Position numbers and translations under genes: made by a program. From Cutibacterium namnetense (lineage in GTDB: Bacteria; Actinomycetota; Actinomycetes; Propionibacteriales; Propionibacteriaceae), in assembly GCF_001642025.1 (NCBI RefSeq), contig NZ_LWHO01000008.1, positions 105,314 to 169,313 of the forward strand: a DNA stretch of 64,000 nucleotides. Reading direction: 5' to 3'. This document shows, piece after piece, positions 38,775 through 47,056 of this stretch. The stretch's first letter is position 1. Each line of letters starts with the position of its first letter. The notes beneath the pieces were generated by a model. It was not told the DNA's origin, did no database searches, and was given only the letters and a program-made list of their open reading frames with translations.

Positions 38775-38808
38775 CAAGGCGACCCATCCTTTCGGATGAG
38801 TCGCCTTG
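38775..38808 (-). terminator. Terminator or attenuator after rpsQ
   Basis: CAAGGCGAC and GTCGCCTTG form a 9-bp stem continued by CATCC-TTTC-GGATG, with T-rich sequence (TTGTGTTTGG) after it on the minus strand. It lies 32 bases after the rpsQ stop and ends the S10 transcript at least in part. Confidence 0.7.
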
Positions 38809-38839
38809 ACGTCAGTGTGGTGATTGCTTCACCAACCGA

Positions 38840-39112
38840 TCACTTGGCCTTCTCGACGATCTCGACGAGGCGCCAGCGCTTGGTAGCCGATAGCGGACGG
38901 GTCTCCATGATCCGAACGCGGTCGCCCATACCGGCCTCGTTGTTCTCATCATGGGCCTTCAGACGCACGGTCTTCGTCATGACCTTGCCGTACAGCGGGT
39001 GCTTGACGCGATCCTCGATCATGACGGTGATCGTCTTGTTCATCTTGTCGGACACAACCAGTCCCTCACGGACCTTGCGGCGGGTCGTCCGCTCAGCGGT
39101 GTTCTCGCTCAT
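38840..39112 (-). CDS. rpsQ: Ribosomal protein S17
   Basis: A primary 16S-binding OB-fold protein, 90 residues. The [31 protein letters not shown] region (quoted in part: [19 protein letters not shown]) is characteristic. It follows rpmC by two bases and is the last gene of the S10 transcript before a hairpin. Confidence 0.97.
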   Translation of the reverse strand: MSENTAERTTRRKVREGLVVSDKMNKTITVMIEDRVKHPLYGKVMTKTVRLKAHDENNEAGMGDRVRIMETRPLSATKRWRLVEIVEKAK

Positions 39113-39114
39113 GC

Positions 39115-39348
39115 TCAGGCCTCCTTAGTGGAATCGGGATCATCGACGATATTGAGGTTGCGCTCCTGAAGCACGGTGTACACCCGGGCGATATCCTTGC
39201 GGACCTCACGCAGGCGAGCCGTATTCTCGAGCTGACCAGTGGCCGACTGGAAACGCAGCCCGAACAGCTCTTCTTTAAGTTCGCGAACCTTGTTACGCAG
39301 CTCTTCACCGGAAAGCTGGCGCAGCTCAGCAGCAGAAAGCTTCGGCAT
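39115..39348 (-). CDS. rpmC: Ribosomal protein L29
   Basis: A 77-residue helical protein near the exit tunnel that helps bind trigger factor and [22 protein letters not shown] and the [14 protein letters not shown] helix are typical. Its start shares one base with the rplP stop. Confidence 0.96.
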
Positions 39349-39767
39349 CAGTTGTTACCGCCTTCACGGGAGATGAAACGAGCCTTCATCGGCAGCTTGT
39401 GGATGGCCAGACGCATGGCCTCGCGGGCCACCTCCTCAGGCACACCCGACAGTTCGAAGAGAACTCGTCCGGGCTTGATGTTAGCGATCCACCACTCAGG
39501 CGTACCCTTACCGGAACCCATACGGGACTCGGCGGGGTGCTTGGTCATCGGGCGGTCCGGGTAGACGTTGATCCACACCTTTCCACCGCGCTTGATGTAG
39601 CGGGTCATGGCGATACGGGCGGCCTCAATCTGACGGTTGGTCAGATACCCACCCTCGGTGGCCTGGATGCCGTAGTCACCAAAGGCCAACTGGGTGCCAC
39701 CCTTAGCAGCGCCGGTCCGCTTGGGATGGTGCTGCTTGCGGTACTTCACTCGACGAGGAATCAACAT
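39348..39767 (-). CDS. rplP: Ribosomal protein L16
   Basis: A large-subunit protein next to the A-site tRNA, 139 residues. [17 protein letters not shown] at the start and [20 protein letters not shown] in the middle are family signatures. The ATG at 39767 lies one base after rpsC; a longer in-frame extension is out of family. Confidence 0.97.
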   Translation of the reverse strand: MLIPRRVKYRKQHHPKRTGAAKGGTQLAFGDYGIQATEGGYLTNRQIEAARIAMTRYIKRGGKVWINVYPDRPMTKHPAESRMGSGKGTPEWWIANIKPGRVLFELSGVPEEVAREAMRLAIHKLPMKARFISREGGNN

Positions 39768-39768
39768 G

Positions 39769-40578
39769 TCAGGCTCCTGCGTTCTCGGTCTGCGGGGCCG
39801 GGGTCTCAGCGGACTGCTTAGCGGACTCGGCGCGACGACGCCCACCGCGGCGGTCAGGACGGTCGCCCTTGCCACGACGGTTTCCACCGCGTCCACCACG
39901 ACCACCCTGGGCGGCCTGGCGAGCAGCCTTCTGGGCAGCGCGCTCGGCGCGGGTGCCGGTGACGTCGCCCTTGTAAATCCACACCTTGACGCCAATGCGA
40001 CCGAAGGTGGTGCGGGCCTCGAAGAAGCCGTAATCAATGTCAGCGCGCAGGGTGTGCAACGGCACACGGCCTTCGCGATAACCCTCGGAACGGCTCATCT
40101 CAGCGCCGCCTAGACGACCGGAGCACTTGATACGAACACCAAGAGCACCAGCGTTCATAGCGGACTGCTGGGCCTTGCGCATGGCGCGACGGAAAGCGAC
40201 GCGGGCAGCAAGCTGCTCGGCGATTCCCTGAGCGACCAGCTGGGCATCAGTCTCAGGGTTCTTGACCTCGAGAATGTTCAGCTGGATCTGCTTGCCGGTG
40301 AGCTTCTCGAGCTCACCGCGCACGCGCTCGGCCTCTGCGCCATTGCGCCCGATAACAATGCCCGGGCGGGCAGCGTAAAGGAAAATGGTCACCCGCTCGG
40401 AGCGACGCTCGATCTCGATGGACGAAAGACCGGCGCGCTCCAGGTTCTTGTGGAGCCACTCCCGGATCTTGACGTCCTCACCCACGAGCTCGGCGTACTG
40501 CTTCTCGGCATACCAGCGGGTCTTGTGATCGGTCGTCACACCGAGACGGAAACCATGGGGGTTGATTTTCTGGCCCAT
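39769..40578 (-). CDS. rpsC: Ribosomal protein S3
   Basis: A small-subunit protein at the mRNA entry, 269 residues. [21 protein letters not shown], the KH domain ([18 protein letters not shown]) and the C-terminal domain ending in WIYKGDV are present. The last 55 residues form a Gly/Arg-rich basic tail ([22 protein letters not shown]), seen in several actinobacteria. The ATG at 40578 starts one base after rplV. Confidence 0.97.
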   Translation of the reverse strand: MGQKINPHGFRLGVTTDHKTRWYAEKQYAELVGEDVKIREWLHKNLERAGLSSIEIERRSERVTIFLYAARPGIVIGRNGAEAERVRGELEKLTGKQIQLNILEVKNPETDAQLVAQGIAEQLAARVAFRRAMRKAQQSAMNAGALGVRIKCSGRLGGAEMSRSEGYREGRVPLHTLRADIDYGFFEARTTFGRIGVKVWIYKGDVTGTRAERAAQKAARQAAQGGRGGRGGNRRGKGDRPDRRGGRRRAESAKQSAETPAPQTENAGA

Positions 40579-40579
40579 G

Positions 40580-41041
40580 TCAGGCTCCCTTCTCGGTCTC
40601 GGACTTGGCTGCAGTTGCCGGACGACCCGACTTGGCCTTCTTACGGGCCTGACGGGCTTCCTTAGGCTCGACAACCACGGTGATGTGGGCGGAGCGCTTC
40701 AGAATCCGGCTAGCGGATCCCTTGGCGCGGGGACGGATGCGGCGCATGGTGACGCCCTCATCGACAAAGGCCTGCGAGATGTACAGGTCGTCGGCGCGCA
40801 GGCCCTCGGTCTGCTCGGCATTGGCCATAGCTGAGGCAATAACCTTGCGAATCGGCTCAGCCGCGGCCTGCGGCTGGAACTTCAGCATGGTCACCGCATC
40901 AACGGCGTCCATGCCGCGAACCAAGTCGACAACGCGACGGCACTTGCTGGCGCTCATCCGCACGTGACGCGCAATGGCGTACGAGCCGGGTCGATCGCCG
41001 AGCAGGGCGGCGCGACGGCTGGGCCTCTCAGTGTTGCTCAT
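40580..41041 (-). CDS. rplV: Ribosomal protein L22
   Basis: A tunnel-lining protein, 153 residues, with [22 protein letters not shown] and the tunnel-loop strand region [22 protein letters not shown] (each in part). The N-terminal 22 residues and a Lys/Glu-rich C-terminus are extensions. It lies between rpsS and rpsC. Confidence 0.97.
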   Translation of the reverse strand: MSNTERPSRRAALLGDRPGSYAIARHVRMSASKCRRVVDLVRGMDAVDAVTMLKFQPQAAAEPIRKVIASAMANAEQTEGLRADDLYISQAFVDEGVTMRRIRPRAKGSASRILKRSAHITVVVEPKEARQARKKAKSGRPATAAKSETEKGA

Positions 41042-41058
41042 GAATCAGATCCCTCTCG

Positions 41059-41340
41059 TCAGCGCCTGCGCGCCTTCTTGTCGTCCTTCACGTGACCCTT
41101 GAAGGTCCTGGTCGGGGCGAACTCACCGAGCTTGTGCCCGACCATCGACTCGGTCACGAAAACCGGGACGTGCTTACGGCCGTCATGCACGCCGATGGTG
41201 TGCCCGATCATATCGGGGGTGACCATGGAGCGACGCGACCAGGTCTTGATGACGTTGTGTGTGCCCGCTTCGTTCTGGGCAGTGACCTTCTTGGCCAGAT
41301 GCTCGTCGACGAAGGGGCCCTTTTTCAGACTGCGTGGCAT
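41059..41340 (-). CDS. rpsS: Ribosomal protein S19
   Basis: A small-subunit head protein contacting tRNA, 93 residues. [15 protein letters not shown] at the start and [18 protein letters not shown] near the end are diagnostic. It lies 15 bases after rplB. Confidence 0.97.
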
Positions 41341-41355
41341 GTCTCAGACTCCCAA

Positions 41356-42192
41356 TCAGCGCTTCTTGCCGGACTTGCGGCGACGCACGATGAGACGGCT
41401 GCTCGCCTTTTTCTTGTTACGGGTGCGACCCTCGGGCTTGCCCCAAGGGCTCACCGGGTGACGGCCACCGGAGGTACGACCCTCACCACCACCGTGCGGG
41501 TGGTCGATCGGGTTCATAACCACACCACGAACGGTCGGGCGGATGCCCTTCCAGCGGTTGCGGCCAGCCTTACCCCAGTTGATGTTGATCTGCTCGGCAT
41601 TGCCGACCTCACCGATGGTGGCGCGGCAGCGAATGTCGACCATGCGCATCTCACCGGAGGGGAGGCGCAGGGTGGCGTACTTGCCCTCGCGGGCGACCAA
41701 CTGCACCGACGCTCCGGCGGAGCGCCCCATCTTGGCGCCACCACCGGGGCGTAGCTCCACAGCGTGAACCGTGGTACCGACCGGAATGTTGCGCAGCGGC
41801 AGGTTATTACCCGGCTTGATGTCAGCCTCGGGGCCAGACACCACGACGCTTCCCTGGCCAACACCGTCAGGCGCGATGATGTAGCGCTTCTCACCGTCAG
41901 CGTAGTAGAGCAGGGCGATGCGGGCGGTGCGGTTCGGGTCGTACTCAATATGAGCGACCTTGGCCGGCACGCCGTCCTTGTCGTAACGCTTGAAATCAAT
42001 AATGCGGTAGGCCTGCTTGTGTCCACCACCGATATGTCGAGTGGTGATGCGGCCTGTGTTGTTGCGTCCACCGGTCTTGGGCTTGGCAACGAGCAGGGAC
42101 TTCTCAGGGGTCGAGCGGGTGAGCTCGACGAAGTCCGACACGCTCGAGCCGCGACGGCCCGGAGTGGTGGGCTTGTGCTTGCGGATACCCAT
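41356..42192 (-). CDS. rplB: Ribosomal protein L2
   Basis: A core large-subunit protein needed for peptidyl transfer and subunit joining, 278 residues. [21 protein letters not shown] and the near-active-site segment [22 protein letters not shown] (in part) are present, including the essential histidine in [10 protein letters not shown]. It lies 26 bases after rplW. Confidence 0.98.
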   Translation of the reverse strand: MGIRKHKPTTPGRRGSSVSDFVELTRSTPEKSLLVAKPKTGGRNNTGRITTRHIGGGHKQAYRIIDFKRYDKDGVPAKVAHIEYDPNRTARIALLYYADGEKRYIIAPDGVGQGSVVVSGPEADIKPGNNLPLRNIPVGTTVHAVELRPGGGAKMGRSAGASVQLVAREGKYATLRLPSGEMRMVDIRCRATIGEVGNAEQININWGKAGRNRWKGIRPTVRGVVMNPIDHPHGGGEGRTSGGRHPVSPWGKPEGRTRNKKKASSRLIVRRRKSGKKR

Positions 42193-42218
42193 TGGTACTT
42201 CGTTCCTTCTCTCGCGGC

Positions 42219-42527
42219 TCAGGCGACCGGGCCGGTGAAGATGTCGATGCGATCACCCTCGGCAACAGTCACGATGGCGCGCTTGGTGTCGGGACGCTTG
42301 CCCACGCCGGTGCGCGTGCGGCGTACCTTCCCCTTGCGATTCATCGTGTTCACCGAGGTGACCTTCACACCGAAGATCTGCTCGATCGCAATTTTGATCT
42401 CGGTCTTATTGGCAGTCGGCTTGACCAAAAACGTGTAGGTGTTCTGGTCCAGCAGGCTGTAGCTCTTCTCGGAGACAACCGGGGCGAGGATGATGTCCCG
42501 GGGATCTCGGATCTTCAGCTCGCTCAC
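42219..42527 (-). CDS. rplW: Ribosomal protein L23
   Basis: An exit-tunnel protein that docks trigger factor and SRP, 102 residues. [20 protein letters not shown] and [21 protein letters not shown] [17 protein letters not shown] are characteristic. It overlaps rplD by four bases. Confidence 0.97.
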   Translation of the reverse strand: MSELKIRDPRDIILAPVVSEKSYSLLDQNTYTFLVKPTANKTEIKIAIEQIFGVKVTSVNTMNRKGKVRRTRTGVGKRPDTKRAIVTVAEGDRIDIFTGPVA

Positions 42528-43429
42528 TTGGCGTCCTCCTTCTTGGAGTCGGACTTAACGGCGTTGACGAAGCCAGCGGCCTCAGCAGCCGCAGCAGAAC
42601 GGAACCACACCTCAGCGATGGTGCGTCCGTACCACGGGGATGACGGCTCGTGGAACTTCATGGAGTCCTCGTTGCCCTTGATGTCGAACCCAGCCGGCGG
42701 GATGTCACCGCGGAAGGAGTCTTCACCGTAGGGATGCTGGTCGGCGACGTTAGTCTCAGGAACCTCAGGCTCAGCGGCCAGGGCCTGGGTGCTAGCACTG
42801 CGAGCGCCGACGAATACGTCGAGGCCAGCCTGACTGAACACGATGGTCCGGGCGTTGACAACGTCGTAGGTGTTGAGCTGATCGGCGGCCAGGACGTGAA
42901 CCTCACTGAGGTTACGTACCGATAGCCAGTCGATTTCATCGCTGCGATCCAGGACGACGAGCACCTTACGGAGCTCGGTCAGACTAGACAGCATTGCCTT
43001 GGCCTGCTTGGTCGAGGGCTTGTCACCGTCAACCAGCGAAGTCACGACGAAGATGCGGTTGTCGCGAGCCATATCGGACAGGGCCCCACGCAAAGCAGCG
43101 GCCACCATCTTCTTGGGGGTGCGCTGGGCGTAGGAACGCGGCTGCGGACCGTGAACGGTGCCGCCACCGACCCACTGCGGTGCACGAGTCGAACCCTGAC
43201 GAGCACGACCGGTGCCCTTCTGGCGCCACGGCTTCTTGCCACCACCGGAGACCTGGCCACGAGTCTTCGTGGCGTGGGTGCCCTGACGAGCAGCCGCGAG
43301 CTGGGCGATGACGACCTGGTGGATCAGCGGAATGTTGGTGTTCGCGTCAAAGACGTCACCGGGAAGCTCGGCCGATCCGGCCTTCTTACCCTTGACGTCG
43401 AGGACGTCGATGGTCTTGGTCTCGTTCAT
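42524..43429 (-). CDS. rplD: Ribosomal protein L4 with a 90-residue C-terminal extension
   Basis: L4 lines the exit tunnel; in E. coli it also represses its own operon. The core (1 to about 210) has the tunnel loop [19 protein letters not shown] and ends at [15 protein letters not shown]-terminal extension (about 211-301) follows: an acidic linker and then a compact block [20 protein letters not shown]...[16 protein letters not shown], which resembles the small domain annotated as sunset in other Gram-positives. Total length is 301 against about 205 for most L4. It overlaps both rplC and rplW by four bases. Confidence 0.95.
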   Translation of the reverse strand: MNETKTIDVLDVKGKKAGSAELPGDVFDANTNIPLIHQVVIAQLAAARQGTHATKTRGQVSGGGKKPWRQKGTGRARQGSTRAPQWVGGGTVHGPQPRSYAQRTPKKMVAAALRGALSDMARDNRIFVVTSLVDGDKPSTKQAKAMLSSLTELRKVLVVLDRSDEIDWLSVRNLSEVHVLAADQLNTYDVVNARTIVFSQAGLDVFVGARSASTQALAAEPEVPETNVADQHPYGEDSFRGDIPPAGFDIKGNEDSMKFHEPSSPWYGRTIAEVWFRSAAAAEAAGFVNAVKSDSKKEDAK

Positions 43430-44097
43430 GCGGCATCCCCATTCTTGGCGGCCTTCTTGGCGGCACTGCGGACGACGAGCAGGGAACCCTTCGGGCCGGG
43501 AACTGCGCCGCGGACCAGCATGATACCGCGCTCGGCGTCGACGGAGTGAACCTGCAGGTTCTGGACAGTCACGCGCTCAACACCCATGCGGCCGGCCATG
43601 CGGAGGCCCTTAATGACCTTGCCTGGCGTCGAGCAGCCGCCGATGGAGCCCGGCGAGCGGTGCTTACGGTGCACACCGTGGGTGGCCCGCAAGCCACCGA
43701 AACCGTGACGCTTCATAACGCCAGCGGTGCCCTTGCCCTTGCTGGTGCCAGTAACGTCCACGAAATCAGACTCGGAGAACACGTCGGCGGCGATCTCCTG
43801 GCCCAGGGTGTACTCGGAGGCGTCGGCGGTGCGCAGCTCGACGAGGTGACGTCGAGGGGTCACGCCGGCCTTCTCAAAGTGGCCAGCCTCCGGCTTGGTG
43901 ACGTTCTTGGCCTTGATGGCCCCGTAGCCAAGCTGGACGGCGGAATAGCCATCAACCTCGGGGGTGCGCACCTGGGTGACGACACACGGCCCGGCTTGGA
44001 TGACGGTCACGGGAACAAGCTTGTTGTGCTCGTCCCACAGCTGGGTCATGCCGAGCTTGGTGCCCAGCACGCCCTTGACGGTGCGTTCATTGGTCAT
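43426..44097 (-). CDS. rplC: Ribosomal protein L3
   Basis: A 223-residue core protein reaching to the peptidyl transferase centre. [15 protein letters not shown] near the start and [23 protein letters not shown] (in part) around the glutamine-loop region are diagnostic. The ATG at 44097 (MTNERTVKG) is used; upstream in-frame codons overlap rpsJ in a different frame and are not real. It lies 11 bases after rpsJ. Confidence 0.97.
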   Translation of the reverse strand: MTNERTVKGVLGTKLGMTQLWDEHNKLVPVTVIQAGPCVVTQVRTPEVDGYSAVQLGYGAIKAKNVTKPEAGHFEKAGVTPRRHLVELRTADASEYTLGQEIAADVFSESDFVDVTGTSKGKGTAGVMKRHGFGGLRATHGVHRKHRSPGSIGGCSTPGKVIKGLRMAGRMGVERVTVQNLQVHSVDAERGIMLVRGAVPGPKGSLLVVRSAAKKAAKNGDAA

Positions 44098-44108
44098 GGT
44101 GCTCAACC

Positions 44109-44420
44109 TCACGGAAGCTTGATCTCGATGTCGACACCAGCCGGCAGGTCGAGACGCATCAGCGAATCGACTGTCTTCGGGGTCGGCTCGAGAATGTCGA
44201 TGAGCCGCTTGTGGGTGCGCATCTCGAAGTGCTCGCGGCTGTCCTTGTACTTGTGGGGCGAACGGATCACACAGAACACGTTCTTCTCGGTCGGCAGCGG
44301 CACCGGGCCGGCGACCTTGGCGCCCGTGCGGGTCACCGTGTCGACGATCTTGCGCGCCGACGAGTCGATGACCTCGTGGTCGTAGGCCCGCAGCCTGATG
44401 CGGATCTTTTGTCCCGCCAC
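44109..44420 (-). CDS. rpsJ: Ribosomal protein S10 (NusE)
   Basis: First gene of the S10 cluster, 103 residues. [18 protein letters not shown] at the start and [22 protein letters not shown] (in part) in the tRNA-contact loop are typical. S10 also acts as NusE in transcription antitermination. A 512-base region upstream, shared with the divergent bioWF gene, must hold its promoter. Confidence 0.97.
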
Positions 44421-44498
44421 AGTTGTTCCTTCTACTCGTCTCTGCCGCGTCCAAGATTCCCTGGCGTGGGAGTCCGGTACGCCCAGAGGGTTCCGGCG

Positions 44499-44516
44499 TG
44501 AGGAGCGAACTCCTCA
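44499..44516 (-). promoter_or_regulatory. UUCG-loop hairpin in the S10 leader
   Basis: On the minus strand TGAGGAG and CTCCTCA close a TTCG tetraloop, 79 bases upstream of the rpsJ ATG. The position matches the kind of leader that L4 uses in E. coli, though the structure itself differs. Confidence 0.4.
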
Positions 44517-44884
44517 TTGGTCCCAACTTCACGGTCCCGCAGATCTGGAGACCGTAAAGTCACGTCGCTCCTCTCCGACCCACGCGCTCGGGCGTGTCGC
44601 GCATCGCAAACCGCAGAACACCACCGCTCACCAGCCGTTGAGGACCCCGTGAACACTGTGGATTTGTCTACGATCACCCGATGCTAACCCGCTTCCGTGG
44701 GTCCGGCAGCGGACTCACCTTGGCGGTGACACCTCTACCGTCGGACTCCAGTGGCCGGGCCCGATCTCAAAGGATCATGGGCGTGACGCACTGCAGCCCC
44801 GTTCGGAGCAACTTGTTCATTCTGTCACCGACGAACCAGCAAGGCAAATCGACGCCGACGGCAGCCCCAACAGCGACCCAGCAG

Positions 44885-44899
44885 TTGAATGGTGTTCAA
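44885..44899. promoter_or_regulatory. BioQ-like operator upstream of bioWF
   Basis: TTGAATGGTGTTCAA is a perfect 5-bp inverted repeat (TTGAA/TTCAA) with a five-base spacer. Its core TGAAT-N3-GTTCA is one base from the TGAAC-N3-GTTC/AC boxes known for the TetR-type biotin repressor BioQ in corynebacteria and mycobacteria. It lies 33 bases before the bioWF ATG, next to a possible -10 TATTAC (44901-44906). Confidence 0.55.
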
Positions 44900-44932
44900 T
44901 TATTACCCGGTTACCGACGCCGAGGAGTCATC

Positions 44933-46894
44933 ATGTCACCGTCATCGCAAACGCCCACAACCAGGTGGAGTGTGCACATGAGGGCCACCGGAACCCTCGA
45001 CGGCGCGCCCTATCACGTCAGCGGAGCCGAGTCGCTCGTTGCACCGGGAATGATTGAGCAGACCGTGGCCGGCCTGACACGACGCGCTCTTGCGCCGGGG
45101 CATACCGTCAAGGCCCAGCAGGTGCGACTCAGTCTGGATCAACTTGACGTAGAACCCACCGTCATTCGTGCCCTTCCCACTGAGCTTAAGGAATGTCCTG
45201 ACACCGCGGCAGCTCGCCAGCACTTTGTCGACGTGTTGTCCCGTTTTGTTCCCAATCCCGCCGAGACACTGCGCATTCTCACCGAAGCCCCGACCATGCG
45301 AGGAGCCGCAGTGATTGAGGTGGGAACTGGCCGTCGGCTAGAGGCTGATCCCCTGCGCGGGGTGCGAGTCACGAGGTTCGCAGACCTCACCGACGCGGCC
45401 CCCGGAACGTCTTTAGCACACAAGAAACATCATCACGAAGCCGTATTGCTGGCCAGCAAAGTCGCAGCTGCGCCGGGAGTGCTGGCGCAGTTCTGTATTT
45501 CCGACGATCCCCACTACACCCGTGGCTACGTCTGTGTCGACGGGGTCTATACAACGGTGACCAACGTCAAGGCTGACGGCGACCCTAACGGTGGACGCGT
45601 CATCCTCGTCGACACCGCATATGCCAATGAGGCCACCGTCACCGCATGGCTCGAAAACCACCCCGTGCTTATCAGCCCTGTCACAACCAGCGGCCTGAAG
45701 ACGACCCCCTGGCATGATCACATCGTCGGTCGTCTCAACGCATGGCGCACTGCTGGCCTCGAGCGCCGTCCCCGCACCTTCTGTTCCCCCCAGGATCCTG
45801 ACGCCGCCACAACCGACGGGCCCGCCCTGCTGTTCTCGTCATCGGACTACCTCGGCTTGTCGACCGAGCCTAAGGTTCAGCAGACCATGATCAACACCGT
45901 CACGAGGCTCGGCAGTAGTTCGGGTGGCTCTCGCCTCACGACGGGCACTTCCGTAGCTCACCAGCAAGCAGAACACGAAATCGCCGCGTGGTTGGGATAC
46001 CCGCAAGCCGTGTTCATGGCCAGCGGGTATCAGGCCAATATTGCGACCTTACAGTTGCTTGCTGACCCTCACGTCACCGTCATTTCCGATGCTGACAACC
46101 ATGCCAGCTTGATCGACGGGTGCCGCTTGGCGCGAGCGCGCACCGTCGTCGTCCCCCACGCTGACCTCGACACTATTGACACAGCCCTTGATTGCGTCAC
46201 GACTGACAGAGCCCTCGTGCTCACCGAAGGCGTCTACTCCATGGGCGGCGACGTCACCCCTGTCGCCGATGTGGTGGAGATTGCGCACCGCCACGGTGCC
46301 CTCGCTGTCGTCGACGATGCTCATGGGATTGGTACGGTCGGGCCCACTGGCCGCGGCGCGACCGAGGGGCTCCCGCCATCACAACGACCCGACGTTTTGT
46401 TGGGAACTGCGAGCAAAGCTCTCGGAGTCGAGGGTGGTTTCGCATGCGTCGACGAAACTCTGGCCGCCTTGATGCGCAACTGCGCACGAGGGTACGTGTT
46501 CTCCAGCGCCCCTTCCCCTGTCATCGCGGCAGCCGTCGCCGCGTCGGTTCAATATCTACGAACTGAGACCACTCGGGTCCGTCGTCTTCAGGCAAACGTC
46601 GCCCAGGCACGTCGCCTCCTGGCCGAAGCCGGCCTCATCCCGCCCTCGGCCGCCCATGATCGCGGCCCGATTATCCGGATCCCCGTTGGGTCCGAATCTC
46701 GTGCTGTTGCAGCTCAGGGAGAGCTGGCTCGTCGCGGCCTCATGGTCGGTGCGATCCGCTACCCCGCCGTTGCGAAGGGCGACACCATCCTGCGTATCTG
46801 CCTGACGGCACGTCACACTGACGAGCACATTCGGATTCTCGTCACGTCCCTCCGCGAGGTTCTTGACAGCGCCGTCACCGACACACCACGGTGA
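44933..46894 (+). CDS. bioWF: BioW-BioF fusion: pimeloyl-CoA synthetase / 8-amino-7-oxononanoate synthase
   Basis: A 653-residue bifunctional biotin-pathway protein. The N-terminal half (about 1-255) matches BioW: MRATGTLDGAPYHVSGAESLV, AHKKHHHEAVLLASKV and GGRVILVD; it would activate pimelate to pimeloyl-CoA. The C-terminal half (about 265-645) is BioF, a PLP alpha-oxoamine synthase: SSSDYLGLS, TGTSVAHQQAE, DADNHASLIDG, VVDDAHGIGTVG and GTASKALGVEGG with the PLP lysine. BioF joins pimeloyl-CoA and alanine. The ATG at 44933 has GAGGAG six bases upstream; the frame is open back to 44681, but that part is unlike BioW. No other bio genes are adjacent. Confidence 0.88.
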   Translation: MSPSSQTPTTRWSVHMRATGTLDGAPYHVSGAESLVAPGMIEQTVAGLTRRALAPGHTVKAQQVRLSLDQLDVEPTVIRALPTELKECPDTAAARQHFVDVLSRFVPNPAETLRILTEAPTMRGAAVIEVGTGRRLEADPLRGVRVTRFADLTDAAPGTSLAHKKHHHEAVLLASKVAAAPGVLAQFCISDDPHYTRGYVCVDGVYTTVTNVKADGDPNGGRVILVDTAYANEATVTAWLENHPVLISPVTTSGLKTTPWHDHIVGRLNAWRTAGLERRPRTFCSPQDPDAATTDGPALLFSSSDYLGLSTEPKVQQTMINTVTRLGSSSGGSRLTTGTSVAHQQAEHEIAAWLGYPQAVFMASGYQANIATLQLLADPHVTVISDADNHASLIDGCRLARARTVVVPHADLDTIDTALDCVTTDRALVLTEGVYSMGGDVTPVADVVEIAHRHGALAVVDDAHGIGTVGPTGRGATEGLPPSQRPDVLLGTASKALGVEGGFACVDETLAALMRNCARGYVFSSAPSPVIAAAVAASVQYLRTETTRVRRLQANVAQARRLLAEAGLIPPSAAHDRGPIIRIPVGSESRAVAAQGELARRGLMVGAIRYPAVAKGDTILRICLTARHTDEHIRILVTSLREVLDSAVTDTPR

Positions 46895-46902
46895 CGTTTT
46901 TC
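46874..46902 (+). terminator. bioWF terminator overlapping its stop codon
   Basis: CGTCACC and GGTGACG form a 7-bp stem with a ten-base loop, followed at once by TTTTT (46898-46902). The TGA stop lies inside the right arm. Confidence 0.8.
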
Positions 46903-46970
46903 GGGAGGCCATAATACTGCGGAATCCGCGTTTCATCCCCACCAGACACATGGCGATGACTGACAGTATG

Positions 46971-47001
46971 TTCACAAAAACGACCGGGTAATTTGTGAAC
47001 G
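46971..47001. repeat. 9-bp inverted repeat downstream of gltX
   Basis: GTTCACAAA (46971-46979) and TTTGTGAAC (46993-47001) are perfect inverted arms with a 13-base spacer, in the gap between the convergent bioWF and gltX genes. It may be the gltX terminator stem, though no U-run follows on that strand. Confidence 0.55.
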
Positions 47002-47056
47002 AATAACTGACGGAGTGGACGACGAACAACGCTCGTTTAGGAGCCTCCCCGTGTAT

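Larger units (their letters stand above)
38456..38839 (-). other. 384-bp gap between rpsQ and rplN: terminator, promoter, leader
   Basis: No gene. In transcription order it holds a terminator-like hairpin (38775-38808), a predicted promoter (38679-38707) and a leader of about 215 bases with a CCCCCTGG-attgtg-CCAGGGGG hairpin (38513-38534) and a CGCGG...CCGCG stem. This is the E. coli S10/spc operon boundary position, so the split into two transcripts is kept here. Confidence 0.6.
44421..44932. other. 512-bp divergent intergenic region between rpsJ and bioWF
   Basis: No gene is called, although the bioWF frame is open back to an ATG at 44681. The rpsJ side (minus) holds a leader with TGAGGAG-TTCG-CTCCTCA (44499-44516), a UUCG-capped hairpin, but no convincing -10/-35 pair was found. 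The bioWF side holds the operator-like palindrome at 44885-44899 and an AT-rich TATTAC. Confidence 0.6.

Noticed and set aside
44681..44932. 84-residue N-terminal extension of BioWF
   Set aside because: The extension is unlike BioW, lacks a ribosome site at its ATG, and overlaps the operator and a better start at 44933.
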